DNA of 33,890 bases from Anaerolineales bacterium UBA4826 (GTDB lineage Bacteria; Chloroflexota; Anaerolineae; UBA4142): assembly GCA_002400365.1 (NCBI GenBank), contig DHFK01000161.1, forward strand, positions 3,513 to 37,402, given 5' to 3'. Made by a program: the position numbers and the translations under genes. Each line of letters begins with the position of its first letter. The stretch's first letter is position 1. Below the pieces are notes generated by a model. It saw only the letters and a list, made by a program, of their open reading frames with translations, was not told the DNA's origin and made no database searches. Below are positions 7,463 to 15,719 of the stretch, piece after piece.

Positions 7463-7831
7463 CTAGGCAACCTGCTTGGCTTGAGTGATTTGTCCCAGCG
7501 CGCGCGCGATTTCCTTTTGCGCGGCGCGAAAGCGCGCGAGCAAGCCGGCTTCGCGCTCTTTCGATAATGTCGTCAGGACCCAGCGCGCACATTGCGCGCA
7601 GCCGCCGCGCTCGCGAAACCGTCGCGTGTCACAGGCGACGCAGCCGTTGACGCGCACCATCATCAGCGTAAAGGCGAGCGCGTCGGGATGCGTGGAGGAC
7701 AACGCGCCCACGCGTTCCACCAGCGCCTGCCAGCGGGGTCCACGCAAATCCTTGAGGAATGGTACAGCCCAGTGGGCGAATAGAAATTCCGTACGATTCT
7801 TCATTACTTGTTCAAGGCTCTTTAACGCCAT
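7463..7831 (-). CDS. Small CxxC...CxxC protein, unknown function
   Basis: The 122-aa product is not recognised. Its middle carries GCVACDTRRFRERGGCAQC at about residues 58-76, two CxxC pairs 12 residues apart, which would suit a small zinc site or a redox pair. The flanks are helical (HPDALAFTLMMVRVNG before, ERFRAAQKEIA-type Arg/Glu helix after). No signal peptide or membrane segment is visible. Start: ATG at 7831, with no strong Shine-Dalgarno; ATG at 7804 (MKNRTEF) is an alternative. It is upstream of, and one base from, the PIG-L-like gene, so the two proteins are probably made together. A promoter about 160 bases upstream faces this way. Confidence 0.6.
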   Translation of the reverse strand: MALKSLEQVMKNRTEFLFAHWAVPFLKDLRGPRWQALVERVGALSSTHPDALAFTLMMVRVNGCVACDTRRFRERGGCAQCARWVLTTLSKEREAGLLARFRAAQKEIARALGQITQAKQVA

Positions 7832-7990
7832 TCTATATGCTGCCGCTTAAGAAGATATAAGGAAGACTGTGGGGCGCATAAGAAAGGTGTAAAAGTGAAC
7901 GTTGCCGACAAACAACCGTCATTGCCAGAATGAAAAACCTGGCACGGCGCCATCTCCGGCGACGATGGAATCACAGGTCTTGCAAATCCA

Positions 7991-8019
7991 ATTATACCGC
8001 CAATAACGAAAATGGTAAA
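7991..8019 (-). promoter_or_regulatory. Promoter for the CxxC protein / PIG-L-like pair
   Basis: On the minus strand TTTACC (8019-8014) and TATAAT (7996-7991) are separated by 17 bases. This leaves a leader of about 150 bases before 7831. The leader contains TGCCAGG/CTGGCA, a small hairpin near 7929-7952. No known riboswitch was recognised in it. Confidence 0.45.
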
Positions 8020-8028
8020 ACGCGCGAT

Positions 8029-8057
8029 TTGTCGCCGCTCTGGGGTTGTGCTAGAAT
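8029..8057 (+). promoter_or_regulatory. Promoter for the aldehyde dehydrogenase gene
   Basis: TTGTCG at 8029-8034 and TAGAAT at 8052-8057 are separated by 17 bases. The -10 is preceded by TGC (extended -10). It diverges from the promoter at 7991-8019. The 316-bp gap 7832-8147 otherwise holds no gene that can be supported. Confidence 0.55.
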
Positions 8058-8147
8058 GTCGTCGCGAACATTGCCGCGCTTGTGATCGTCAGAATGACGA
8101 GCGGTTGACCGGCGCAGGAGAAATACTTTCGAGTGAGGTGCAGACGC

Positions 8148-9665
8148 ATGGGTAGCAATTCGGTCCAGGATTTCAAGAACTATGTCAACGGCAAATGGGT
8201 TCCCTCGCACACCGGCAAGACCTTCGAAAGTCACAACCCGGCGAACGGCGCATTGATCGGCGCGGTGCCGGCTTCGGACGCGCAGGATGTCGCCGCCGTA
8301 GTGGCTGCAGCGCAGAACGCCTTTGAGAAATGGCGCAAGTATCCCGCGCCCAAGCGCGCCGAGTTGGTCTATCGCGTTGCGGAGATTTTGCGCGCGCGCA
8401 AACAGGCGATGGGCGAACTGCTCACGCGCGAAATGGGCAAGGTGCTGCCCGAAGCGCTCGGCGATGTGCAGGAAGCGATTGACATGGCGATGTACATGGC
8501 GGGCGAAGGGCGGCGGCTCAACGGCTTGCTCGTTCCGTCCGAACTGCCGAGCAAATGGGCGATGGCAGTGCGCGATCCGCTCGGCGTCGTCGCCGCGATC
8601 ACCCCGTGGAATTTTCCGATCGCGATCCCGGCGTGGAAAATGTTCCCCGCGCTCGTCTGCGGCAACACGGTCATCTGGAAACCGGCAAGCGACACGCCGG
8701 TGCTCGGCGTCAAGATGATGGAAATCTACGAAGAAGCCGGCTTTCCGCCCGGCGTTGTCAACCTGATTACCGGGGGCGGCGGCGTGGTCGGCGATAGTTT
8801 GGTCGCGCATCCGAACGTCCGCCTGGTCACGTTCACCGGCTCGACCGAGATCGGGCGCGACGTTTCGATACAAGCGGCGCAGCATTTAAAGCGCGTGTCG
8901 CTGGAGATGGGCGGCAAGAACGCGATCATCGTCATGGACGACGCGGACGTTGATCTCGCGCTGGATGGCATCGTCTGGAGCGCGTTCGGCACGACGGGAC
9001 AGCGCTGCACCGCGTGCAGTCGGTTGATCGCGCACAAGGCGATCAAGCAGCAGTTGCTCGACAAACTGCTCGCGCGCGTCCGCCGGCTTCGTCTGGGCGA
9101 TGGCTTGCTGCCGACGACTGATGTCGGTCCGGTGATCAACCGACCAGCCGCGCAAAAGATTCACGCGTACACCGGCATCGCCAAAAAGGAGGGCGCGACG
9201 GTGCTCGTCGGCGGCGATCACGCGACGGAAGGCGAACTCGCCAAGGGCTCGTTCTACCAGCCGACGATTTTCGACAACGTGGTGCCGAACATGCGCGTCG
9301 CGCAGGAAGAAATCTTCGGTCCCGCGCTGTCCGTCTTGACGGTGAACTCGCTTGAAGAAGCGATACAAGTCAACAACCGAACGAACTATGGTCTCTCGAC
9401 TTCGGTGTACACGTCGAATGTCAACCGCGCGTTTGAGGCGATGCGCGATGTAACCACCGGCTTGTTGTACATCAACGCGGGCACGATCGGCTCCGAAGTG
9501 CAATTGCCCTTTGGCGGCACGCGCGGCACCGGCAACGGACATCGCGAGGGTGGTGGACCGGTGGTGCTGGACACATTTTGCGAATGGAAGACAATCTACG
9601 TAGATTACAGCGGACGCTTGCAGCGCGCGCAGATTGATACGGATGATTTGGTGAAGAGGCTTTAG
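8148..9665 (+). CDS. NAD(P)+-dependent aldehyde dehydrogenase
   Basis: Full-length (505 aa) member of the ALDH superfamily, oxidising an aldehyde to a carboxylate. Visible landmarks are TPWNFP at 152-157 (Asn155), WKPAS with Lys178 for the cofactor, FTGSTEIG near 229-236, the general base Glu253 in LEMGG, and the catalytic Cys287 in GQRCTACSR. EEIFGP near 390 and PFGGTRGTGNGHREGG near the end complete the set. The specificity is not clear; the pattern is closest to semialdehyde dehydrogenases such as alpha-ketoglutaric-semialdehyde or piperideine-carboxylate types. Start: ATG at 8148 with GAGGTG seven bases upstream, preferred over the in-frame GTG at 8133. It precedes a metallophosphoesterase gene across a hairpin repeat. 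Confidence 0.92.
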   Translation: MGSNSVQDFKNYVNGKWVPSHTGKTFESHNPANGALIGAVPASDAQDVAAVVAAAQNAFEKWRKYPAPKRAELVYRVAEILRARKQAMGELLTREMGKVLPEALGDVQEAIDMAMYMAGEGRRLNGLLVPSELPSKWAMAVRDPLGVVAAITPWNFPIAIPAWKMFPALVCGNTVIWKPASDTPVLGVKMMEIYEEAGFPPGVVNLITGGGGVVGDSLVAHPNVRLVTFTGSTEIGRDVSIQAAQHLKRVSLEMGGKNAIIVMDDADVDLALDGIVWSAFGTTGQRCTACSRLIAHKAIKQQLLDKLLARVRRLRLGDGLLPTTDVGPVINRPAAQKIHAYTGIAKKEGATVLVGGDHATEGELAKGSFYQPTIFDNVVPNMRVAQEEIFGPALSVLTVNSLEEAIQVNNRTNYGLSTSVYTSNVNRAFEAMRDVTTGLLYINAGTIGSEVQLPFGGTRGTGNGHREGGGPVVLDTFCEWKTIYVDYSGRLQRAQIDTDDLVKRL

Positions 9666-9669
9666 TGAA

Positions 9670-9718
9670 CAGTTATCAGTGAACAGTAAACAGTTGATTT
9701 GCTGTTCACTGATAACTG
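9670..9718. repeat. Perfect 17-bp inverted repeat (CAGTTATCAGTGAACAG)
   Basis: CAGTTATCAGTGAACAG at 9670-9686 is exactly complementary to 9702-9718, with a 15-base loop that repeats the word AACAGTT. Further words of the same kind (ACTGA, GATAACTGA) follow to about 9740. It fills the 78-bp gap between two plus-strand genes. No U-run follows, so it is a dispersed repeat or a processing site rather than a classic terminator. Confidence 0.75.
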
Positions 9719-9743
9719 ACAACCGATAACTGATCACTGAATA

Positions 9744-10526
9744 ATGCCCACGCTCATCCATCTCTCCGACCTCCACTATGGTCCCGGTCACGATGCGCAC
9801 CTGGACGAAATCATCCTGAACGACATCGCGGCGTTGAATCCAGACGCCGTGATTATTTCCGGCGATTTTACGATGCGCGCGCGCCACGGCGAATTCGCGC
9901 GCGCGCGCGCTTTTCTTGCCGGCATCTCCAGACCTTGGTTGGCGATCCCGGGCAATCACGACCAGCCGATTTTTCAGCCGCTCGAACGATTGACGCGACC
10001 GTTCGCGCGGTACGAACAGTACGTTCACAACGGCGTGGACTCGACGCTTGAGGCGAACGGCTTGTTCCTGCTGGGTCTGAACGACAATCATCCGCTTCTG
10101 CCCGGCGGTTTTTGGTCGCGCCAGCAGCGCGCGTGGGTCGAAGAGCAGGCAGCGCGTGCGCCGCGGGACGCGGTGAAAGTGGTCGTTACGCATCACCAAT
10201 TATTGTGGGAAGGCAAGTGGCGTCCCGCCGGCTTTTGGTATCCGACCCGCGCCCTGGCTTTTCTCGCGCGCCACGGCGTCGAACTCGCGCTCAACGGGCA
10301 TACCCACGTGCCGAGCGCCGCGCAGATGCCGCCAGGTATCGTGGTCGCGCGCGCCGGCACGGCGTCGAGCGGGCGGACGCGCCACGGCAATTCCAATGGT
10401 TACAATCTGATCGCGATGGATGACAAACAGATCGCCGTCTTCGTTCGTCACTACGACGCGCAACCCGATGCGTTCGTCACGTCACGCGCATTCACGTTCC
10501 CCCGCCGTGTGGGGGCGCGCGGCTAG
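9744..10526 (+). CDS. Calcineurin-like metallophosphoesterase
   Basis: The 260-aa product has all five metallophosphoesterase blocks: DLHYG near residue 9, SGDFT near 40, PGNHDQP near 69, VVTHHQ near 144 and NGHTHVP near 180. These supply the two-metal site. The size and layout are like the CpdA / class III cyclic-nucleotide phosphodiesterase group, but the substrate (cyclic nucleotide, phospholipid or other) cannot be read from sequence. There is no signal peptide, so it should be cytoplasmic. The stop at 10524-10526 overlaps the Shine-Dalgarno of the next radical SAM gene, so the two are likely one transcription unit. Confidence 0.88.
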   Translation: MPTLIHLSDLHYGPGHDAHLDEIILNDIAALNPDAVIISGDFTMRARHGEFARARAFLAGISRPWLAIPGNHDQPIFQPLERLTRPFARYEQYVHNGVDSTLEANGLFLLGLNDNHPLLPGGFWSRQQRAWVEEQAARAPRDAVKVVVTHHQLLWEGKWRPAGFWYPTRALAFLARHGVELALNGHTHVPSAAQMPPGIVVARAGTASSGRTRHGNSNGYNLIAMDDKQIAVFVRHYDAQPDAFVTSRAFTFPRRVGARG

Positions 10527-10537
10527 GAGAGCCACTC

Positions 10538-11941
10538 GTGGATATCGATAAAGTCGTACTCATCTACCCTGAACGCGATGGGCGGATTTGGGGCAAAGCG
10601 CAAGGATCGCCGTATACGCTGATGCGCCTGGCGTCGCTGGTCCCGGACGAAATCCCGGTCGAAATCTGGGACGAGGACCTCGGCGCGCTCCCATTGCATC
10701 GGCTCGGTCCCCGCGACCTGGTCGGCATCACCAGCAAAACGCTTTCGATTGATCACGCGAAAGAGATCGCCATGGAAATTCGCAAGCGCGGCAGCACGAT
10801 TGCGGTCGGCGGTACCCATGCGACGTTGGTGCCCGAAGAAGTGAGGCAATGGGCGGACATCACCGTCGTCGGCGAAGCGTACCATACCTGGCCTCAAATT
10901 ATTCGCGACGTGGCAAATCAGATGGCGCAGAATCTCTACGTGGACGAATCGTGGTCGAGTCTCGACGGTGTCGCGCGTCTGACCGACCGCGTGCTCACGA
11001 TGGTGGATGAGCATCGCCACTATTGGACGCCGTATATGGAAATCACGCGCGGCTGTCCACGCGATTGCACGTTCTGCACGGCGATCCGCGTGAGTGGCAA
11101 GATCATGCGCCATCGTCCGATTGACGAGGTGGTGGAGGAAATCGAACGACGGCGCCTCAAGCGTTTCTTCTTGACCGATGACAATTTCGGATTGAATTTT
11201 CGGACGAACCCGGCGTACATCGTCAAATTGTTCGACGCGCTCGCCCGACTGGACCTAAGCGGTTGGACCGCGCAAGCCGAAATGATGGTCGGCAATTTTC
11301 CGGAATTGTTAGAGCAGGCGCGCCACGCGCATCTCGAGAAACTGTTCATCGGCTTTGAATCCATCAACCCAGGCAACCGGCGCGACCTGGGCGGCAAGAG
11401 CAAAGGCAACCTCGCCGAATACAAACGCGTCATCCGCGCGATTCACGCGCGCGGCATTGGCGTCGTCGGGCTATTTGTCTTGGGACTGGAGGGCGACACA
11501 CCGCAGGTGTTCGAAGAGACCTGGGATTTCGTGCGCCAGAGCCAACTCGACGCGGTCAGTTTCACGATTATGACGCCGTATCCCGGCACGGAACTGCGGC
11601 GCGAATACGTTGACCAGGGACGCCTGCTGCCAAACATCCCGTGGAGCAAGTACGACACCGCCCACGTCGTTTTTCGACCCGCGCAGATGTCGGTCGAGCA
11701 ACTGCGGCGGGGCTATGATTGGATCTGTAACCGGGCGTACAGTTCTCTCTCGATTGCCGGGCGCGGCGTCCGCGCGCTGCGACGACATTCGGTGCGGCAG
11801 TATCAGCGCCGCATCTTTTCCAGCTTCAGCACCGATGTGGGCTATCGGCGCACGGTCAGTTACCGCGATCGCGAGCCCGATTTTCGCTGGGGGACGCCTA
11901 CGCGGTTGAATCATGCCAGCCCCGCGAGCCGAGCCGAGTAG
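10538..11941 (+). CDS. B12-binding-type radical SAM protein (A)
   Basis: The 467-aa product has a cobalamin-binding-like N-terminal domain (residues about 1-135, with LVGITSKTLSIDHA near 61 and VGGTHATLVPEE near 90). The radical SAM core follows, with the cluster motif C-x3-C-x2-C at Cys173, Cys177 and Cys180 (ITRGCPRDCTFC). Later signatures are FIGFESINPGN and LFVLGLEGDT, both typical of this BchE/methyltransferase-like class. An Arg-rich tail of about 60 residues (VRALRRHSVRQYQRR) follows the core. The start is GTG at 10538 with AGGAGA seven bases upstream, overlapping the previous stop. The DxHxxG base-off cobalamin motif is not seen. Substrate unknown. Confidence 0.85.
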   Translation: MDIDKVVLIYPERDGRIWGKAQGSPYTLMRLASLVPDEIPVEIWDEDLGALPLHRLGPRDLVGITSKTLSIDHAKEIAMEIRKRGSTIAVGGTHATLVPEEVRQWADITVVGEAYHTWPQIIRDVANQMAQNLYVDESWSSLDGVARLTDRVLTMVDEHRHYWTPYMEITRGCPRDCTFCTAIRVSGKIMRHRPIDEVVEEIERRRLKRFFLTDDNFGLNFRTNPAYIVKLFDALARLDLSGWTAQAEMMVGNFPELLEQARHAHLEKLFIGFESINPGNRRDLGGKSKGNLAEYKRVIRAIHARGIGVVGLFVLGLEGDTPQVFEETWDFVRQSQLDAVSFTIMTPYPGTELRREYVDQGRLLPNIPWSKYDTAHVVFRPAQMSVEQLRRGYDWICNRAYSSLSIAGRGVRALRRHSVRQYQRRIFSSFSTDVGYRRTVSYRDREPDFRWGTPTRLNHASPASRAE

Positions 11942-12012
11942 GCGAACTGCTGCGACTTGCCCTCCTTGCATTCACAACTTGCGTCAGTAATTTATCCAAA
12001 TCCTTTTACAGA

Positions 12013-12042
12013 AATTATACGCTCGCCGCGCGGCGCATAATT
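12013..12042. repeat. Imperfect palindrome abutting a promoter
   Basis: AATTATACGC at 12013-12022 and GCGCATAATT at 12033-12042 are complementary except for one base, around GC-rich DNA. The right arm runs into the -35 box at 12041. It could be an operator for the next radical SAM gene or a weak transcription end for the previous one. Confidence 0.4.
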
Positions 12043-12069
12043 GACTTGCCTTCGCCTCGATGGTATAAT
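12041..12069 (+). promoter_or_regulatory. Strong sigma70-type promoter for radical SAM gene B
   Basis: TTGACT at 12041-12046 and TATAAT at 12064-12069 are 17 bases apart. TGG before the -10 makes it extended. A leader of about 50 bases follows to the start at 12127. This suggests gene B is transcribed separately from gene A. Confidence 0.75.
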
Positions 12070-12126
12070 GCTCTCGTTCGATCTCCTCGAACACGCATTG
12101 CGTCTTGAGAAGCAGGGAGGTTCCCA

Positions 12127-13626
12127 TTGCGCGTCTTGTTGATCAACCCACGTTTTCAACTTCCGATTGACACTCGCACCACGCCCCACCTCGGGTTGGC
12201 GTATCTTGCCGCCGTGAGCGAACGGCGCGGCGACGAGGTGCGCGTTTTCGATATGGACGTGGAAGATACGCCGTTGCGCGATTTCGTTCGTGCATATCAG
12301 CCGGACATCGTCGGCATCACGAGCAACACACCGCAGGTCAAGCAGGGTTGGTACGCCGCGCGCGAAATCAAAGCGATCGCGGATATTCCGATCGTGCAGG
12401 GCGGTCCGCACGTTTCTGCGCTGCCGGAAGAGTCCGCGTCGCGTCCTGAGATTGACATCGTCGCGCGCGGTGAAGGCGAAGAGACGTGGATGGATTTGTG
12501 TGCGGTGGTTGAGCAGGCAAAGACCCGTAATCCGAAATTCCAATCGCGCGATCTGCTCGACCCCGCGAGCAAACTGCTCGACGGCGTACTCGGCATCACG
12601 TACCAGACACCCGACGGAAAAATCAGGCACACGCATGAACGCCCAGCCATCGCCGATCTCGACACGCTGCCGTTCCCCGCGTATCACTTTTTCAAGATGG
12701 CGCGCTATACCTCGCTCCAGCCGGCGATCGACGCAGTCGAGGCGGGCAAATCGTTCAGCATGATGACCTCGCGCGGCTGTCCGTACCGCTGCACCTTCTG
12801 CTCGCAGAGCGTGATGGCGGAGAAATGGCGGGCGCGTTCGCCGGAGAACGTCATTAAAGAATGGCGGCACCTAGTCGAGGACCTGGGCGCGCAGGAAATC
12901 GGTATCCTTGACGATTCCGCGAACATTCAGCGCAATCGTCTGCACGAACTGAGCCAGCGCCTGATTGACGCCAAGTTGAATCACGTGCCGTGGATCCCCA
13001 TCAACGGCATTCGCGCGAACCTTGCGGACGAAGAATTGCTGCGGCACATGAAACAAGCCGGCATGAAGCGGGTCGCGTTCGGCGTCGAGACCGGCGACGA
13101 GGACATTCTCGAATCCATTGACAAGCGCGTGACGCACGCGCAGATTCGCCAAGCGTTCAAGAACGCGAAAAAGGTTGGATTGGAGACCGTCGGCTTTTTC
13201 ATCATCGGCTTGCCCGGCGACACGGAAGAGACGATGGAAAAGACGATTCGTTTTGCGTGCGAACTCGATCCACTCGTCGCGAACTTTTCGATGATGACGC
13301 CGTACCCTGGGACTAAGGTGTGGGAACAGGTACATCGCAACGGCGGGCGGATGCTGGTCAAAGATTGGCAGGATTATGTTTTCTTCGAAGGCAAAGCGCG
13401 CTATGAGATGGGCGAGACGACAGCGGTGATCCAAGAGAAAAAGTGGAAGGAAGCGTACCGCCGCTTCTATTTGCGCCCGCATCGTATCTTGATGACGTTG
13501 CTGCGCAAATCTACGTGGCAGCATTTCCCGCGCACGTTGCGCATGGCGCTCAAGATTGTTTTGCCGAAAAAGACCAAGGATGAAGTCAAGGCAAAGTTGG
13601 ACCAAGCGCGGGTGGCGGCGAATTGA
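12127..13626 (+). CDS. B12-binding-type radical SAM protein (B)
   Basis: The 499-aa product has an N-terminal B12-binding-like domain (residues 1-125, with INPRF at the start, LGLAYLAAVSERRG, VGITSNTPQVKQG near 62 and QGGPHVSALPEE near 91). The radical SAM core has Cys218, Cys222 and Cys225 in TSRGCPYRCTFC. Other class signatures are RVAFGVETGDEDIL, FFIIGLPGDTEETM and MTPYPGTKVWEQV. No DxHxxG motif is seen. The start is TTG at 12127, chosen because GGGAGG lies six bases upstream and the product begins exactly at the family's MRVLLINP. It is a clear paralogue of gene D (15720-17165): both share the ...WKEAYRRFYLRP-type C-terminus. The reaction is unknown; methylation or oxidative cyclisation are the known options in this class. 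Confidence 0.87.
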   Translation: MRVLLINPRFQLPIDTRTTPHLGLAYLAAVSERRGDEVRVFDMDVEDTPLRDFVRAYQPDIVGITSNTPQVKQGWYAAREIKAIADIPIVQGGPHVSALPEESASRPEIDIVARGEGEETWMDLCAVVEQAKTRNPKFQSRDLLDPASKLLDGVLGITYQTPDGKIRHTHERPAIADLDTLPFPAYHFFKMARYTSLQPAIDAVEAGKSFSMMTSRGCPYRCTFCSQSVMAEKWRARSPENVIKEWRHLVEDLGAQEIGILDDSANIQRNRLHELSQRLIDAKLNHVPWIPINGIRANLADEELLRHMKQAGMKRVAFGVETGDEDILESIDKRVTHAQIRQAFKNAKKVGLETVGFFIIGLPGDTEETMEKTIRFACELDPLVANFSMMTPYPGTKVWEQVHRNGGRMLVKDWQDYVFFEGKARYEMGETTAVIQEKKWKEAYRRFYLRPHRILMTLLRKSTWQHFPRTLRMALKIVLPKKTKDEVKAKLDQARVAAN

Positions 13627-13642
13627 GAAATCCACAGAGATC

Positions 13643-13940
13643 ATGAAAGAAAAAAGTGGGATGAGCATTGTGGTGAATGATACTCCGCGCATCACTGATA
13701 TTAAGGTGACTGACGAGTTGATCATCGCGAACCTTGCTGACGGACGCACAATCAGTGTTCCGTTGGCATGGTCATGGCGTTTGTCGGAAGCCACGCCCGA
13801 ACAGCCTAGTCACTTAGATTATCGGGACGGGGCGAGGTGTTCATTGGCCCGATGTGGACGAAGACATTAACGCAATCGGGATGCTTCATGGAATCCCGGC
13901 GCGCCCGCGCAAGCAGGCGACTGCAATTGCGGTGCCGTAG
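13643..13940 (+). pseudogene. Frameshifted DUF2442 gene
   Basis: The first frame reads MKEKSGMSIVV, then TPRITDIKVTDELIIANLADGR and PLAWSWRLSEATPEQ. The second frame, offset by one base from about 13815-13821, continues IIGTGRGVHWPDVDEDINAI, then GMLHGIPARP to a TAG at 13938. Together they make one DUF2442 protein of about 98 residues, a small family often found with toxin-antitoxin genes. The break lies in CACTTAGATTATCGG (13811-13825), through a one-base gain or two-base loss. If real, the gene is dead; if an assembly error, it is intact. It lies 16 bases after radical SAM gene B. Confidence 0.75.
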
Positions 13941-13962
13941 CACGGCGACATTCATTTTGAGC

Positions 13963-15330
13963 ATGGAGAGAATGAAACGACTCTGGCTTGACCTGGGAGA
14001 CCTGGGTGTTTTCGTCCGACCGGCTGGTGCGCACGATCGTTGGCAGGATCATGGCTTGGGTCTTTTGCGAACGATCCTCCGCAACAGCGGCGTCGAAACC
14101 GATTTGTTTTCGACGCGCGCGATCCGTTCGTGGACCGAATTGAATAAAGTGGTCGCGGGGTACGATGTCCTGATCATGAATGTCCGCAGTTATACGTACC
14201 CGTTTGCGTACCAAGCCGCGAGGATTTTCAAAAGGGTCAATCCCAGTGGACTCGTCATCACCGGCGGCATGCACGCGACGGTCGCGCCGGACGAAATGGA
14301 AACCGTCCAGGAATTTGATCGCATTTGCCAGGGTCCCGGCGAAAACATCATCGTTGATCTGTTGAAAGACCCGCGCGCGTTTCCGCGGCTCGTGACCGGC
14401 GTTGGCAGCAAATCCATGGCAGATTGGCCGATGATGGATCGCGCGCTGTGGCCCAATCCGCAGTTGCCCGATTTCCCCTGGCCGCTTGAACCCGAGTGCG
14501 GTTGGGGTCCTGATCCCGTGGCGACCGTTCTGACCAGCCGAGTCTGCCCGTGGCAATGTGTCTTTTGCAACGAGGCGTCGTACATTCCGAACATGGGACG
14601 CAAGTCGGTGGAGCAGGTCATTGACGAACTGAATTTTCTCGACGACCAGTACGGTCCCCTCGGTTCGGTCGTCATCCACGATTCGATGTTCTTCCAGAAT
14701 CCGCCCTGGCTGAAAGAGTGGCTGGAGAAATATCCGCGCCAGGCGCACAAGCGCTGGCCCTACTGGGCAGCGGCGCGTTCGGACACCGTGCGCCAATGGC
14801 CCGATTTGTTCAAAGCGTTGGTGCGCGAAACGAATTGGAATATCATTTCGATTGGCTTTGAGTCGGGTAGCGATCGCGTGCTAGAAATCTTGAACAAAGA
14901 ATGTACGGCAGAGGACAATTACATCGCGATTGATCTGCTCAACCAAATCGGCGACGACCTGGAAGCGCGCGGCTATATCCCGCCGAAATTTTGGGCGAAC
15001 ATTATGCTTGGCATTCCCGGCGAAACGCGCGACGACGCGTTCGACACGATCCGCATGTTAAAGCGGATGAAGCGCGTGCTCCCTTCGATTTCGTACTACG
15101 CGCCGTACCCCGGCTCCGCGCTCGGTTATCAGTTGATCGCGGAAGGCAAAAGCCGGATGTCGAAAGAGAACTACCATCGCTATCCCGACGACGAAAAAGT
15201 CAAGGGCATTGACTATGGTTTTTATCGGAAACTCTTGCGCGGCAAGTTCGACCGTGAAGTGAATGCTCAACTGCCAACCTTCCTGCGCGAGAAATCGGGC
15301 ATCTTTGAAGGAGCGCTGATCAAGGCATAA
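13963..15330 (+). CDS. B12-binding-type radical SAM protein (C)
   Basis: The product is 455 aa from ATG 13963, or 452 aa from ATG 13972. GGAGAG at 13965-13970 is rather too close to the second ATG, so the start is uncertain. Residues about 30-135 form a B12-binding-like domain (YDVLIMNVRSYTYP, then VITGGMHATVAPDE, then ICQGPGENIIVDLL). The radical SAM core has Cys195, Cys199 and Cys202 (SRVCPWQCVFC). IGFESGSDRVLEILNK, MLGIPGETRDDAFD and YYAPYPGSALG are class signatures. It is more divergent than genes B and D and lacks their C-terminal module. Substrate unknown. It starts 22 bases after the DUF2442 relic. Confidence 0.85.
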   Translation: MERMKRLWLDLGDLGVFVRPAGAHDRWQDHGLGLLRTILRNSGVETDLFSTRAIRSWTELNKVVAGYDVLIMNVRSYTYPFAYQAARIFKRVNPSGLVITGGMHATVAPDEMETVQEFDRICQGPGENIIVDLLKDPRAFPRLVTGVGSKSMADWPMMDRALWPNPQLPDFPWPLEPECGWGPDPVATVLTSRVCPWQCVFCNEASYIPNMGRKSVEQVIDELNFLDDQYGPLGSVVIHDSMFFQNPPWLKEWLEKYPRQAHKRWPYWAAARSDTVRQWPDLFKALVRETNWNIISIGFESGSDRVLEILNKECTAEDNYIAIDLLNQIGDDLEARGYIPPKFWANIMLGIPGETRDDAFDTIRMLKRMKRVLPSISYYAPYPGSALGYQLIAEGKSRMSKENYHRYPDDEKVKGIDYGFYRKLLRGKFDREVNAQLPTFLREKSGIFEGALIKA

Positions 15331-15411
15331 TCCGCTAATCACACGCATCGCGCGAATGGAGAACAAAAGATTGGCGCTATTCGCGTGATTCGCGGATGAG
15401 AGAATACAGGC
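15331..15411. repeat. Dispersed inverted repeat, CCGCGAAT family, second copy
   Basis: TCCGCTAATCAC at about 15331-15342 faces ATTCGCGTGATTCGCGG at 15379-15395. The latter is the exact complement of the word at 21320-21336 and differs by one base from that at 2542-2558. It separates radical SAM gene C from the small gene at 15412. Confidence 0.6.
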
Positions 15412-15618
15412 ATGAGCAGTTTCAACAATCCGCACCACTTTTATCTTTTCGCCATGAAGAATGGCAAAAAGAAACTCGGTTACGGCGGCAGTCCCGCCGA
15501 AGCGTACGAGAACTTGAAACTGCGACTCTCGTCGAAAGAGATCGAACAGATCATCAAGGATCAGTACGTCCGCATTGTCCAGCGCGAACTGCAAAAGCAC
15601 GTGCACGAACTAGGTTGA
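15412..15618 (+). CDS. 68-aa protein of unknown function
   Basis: Not recognised. The first part (NPHHFYLFAMKNGKKKLGYG) looks like two beta strands with a basic turn. The rest (SPAEAYENLKLRLSSKEIEQ, then IIKDQYVRIVQREL) is amphipathic helix, charged and without Cys or membrane segments. The ATG at 15412 has only a weak ribosome site (CAGG close by). A good terminator 25 bases after the stop supports it as a real, separately ended gene. Its position between two radical SAM genes might mean a small partner or carrier protein, but nothing in the sequence proves that. Confidence 0.5.
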   Translation: MSSFNNPHHFYLFAMKNGKKKLGYGGSPAEAYENLKLRLSSKEIEQIIKDQYVRIVQRELQKHVHELG

Positions 15619-15643
15619 TCGCCGAGAGATTGGTCAACATCAT

Positions 15644-15671
15644 GGCGAGGCGATGCGTCCTCGCCTTTTTT
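15644..15671 (+). terminator. Rho-independent terminator
   Basis: GGCGAGG at 15644-15650 pairs with CCTCGCC at 15659-15665, with an 8-base loop, and is followed by six T. It ends the unit containing the 68-aa gene, directly ahead of the promoter for gene D. Confidence 0.85.
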
Positions 15672-15675
15672 CTTG

Positions 15676-15704
15676 TTGACCGATGCAAACGCGCGGTGTA
15701 TAAT
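15676..15704 (+). promoter_or_regulatory. Strong sigma70-type promoter for radical SAM gene D
   Basis: TTGACC at 15676-15681 and a perfect TATAAT at 15699-15704 are 17 bases apart. The ATG at 15720 is only 15 bases from the -10, so the leader is very short. Confidence 0.8.
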
Positions 15705-15719
15705 CGTCTTGGTGAAAGA

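Noticed and set aside
7832..8147. Possible structured RNA or riboswitch in the 316-bp divergent gap
   Set aside because: Only a 6-7-bp hairpin was seen, and no known riboswitch motif or tRNA fold could be recognised.
8886..10199. Long minus-strand reading frame (437 codons) across the aldehyde dehydrogenase and phosphoesterase genes
   Set aside because: It is antisense to two well-supported genes and arises from GC-rich codon usage. Its only unusual peptide comes from the 9670-9718 repeat.
13837..13962. Longer start for radical SAM gene C
   Set aside because: The extra codons overlap the second half of the DUF2442 relic in another frame and do not resemble the start of the family.
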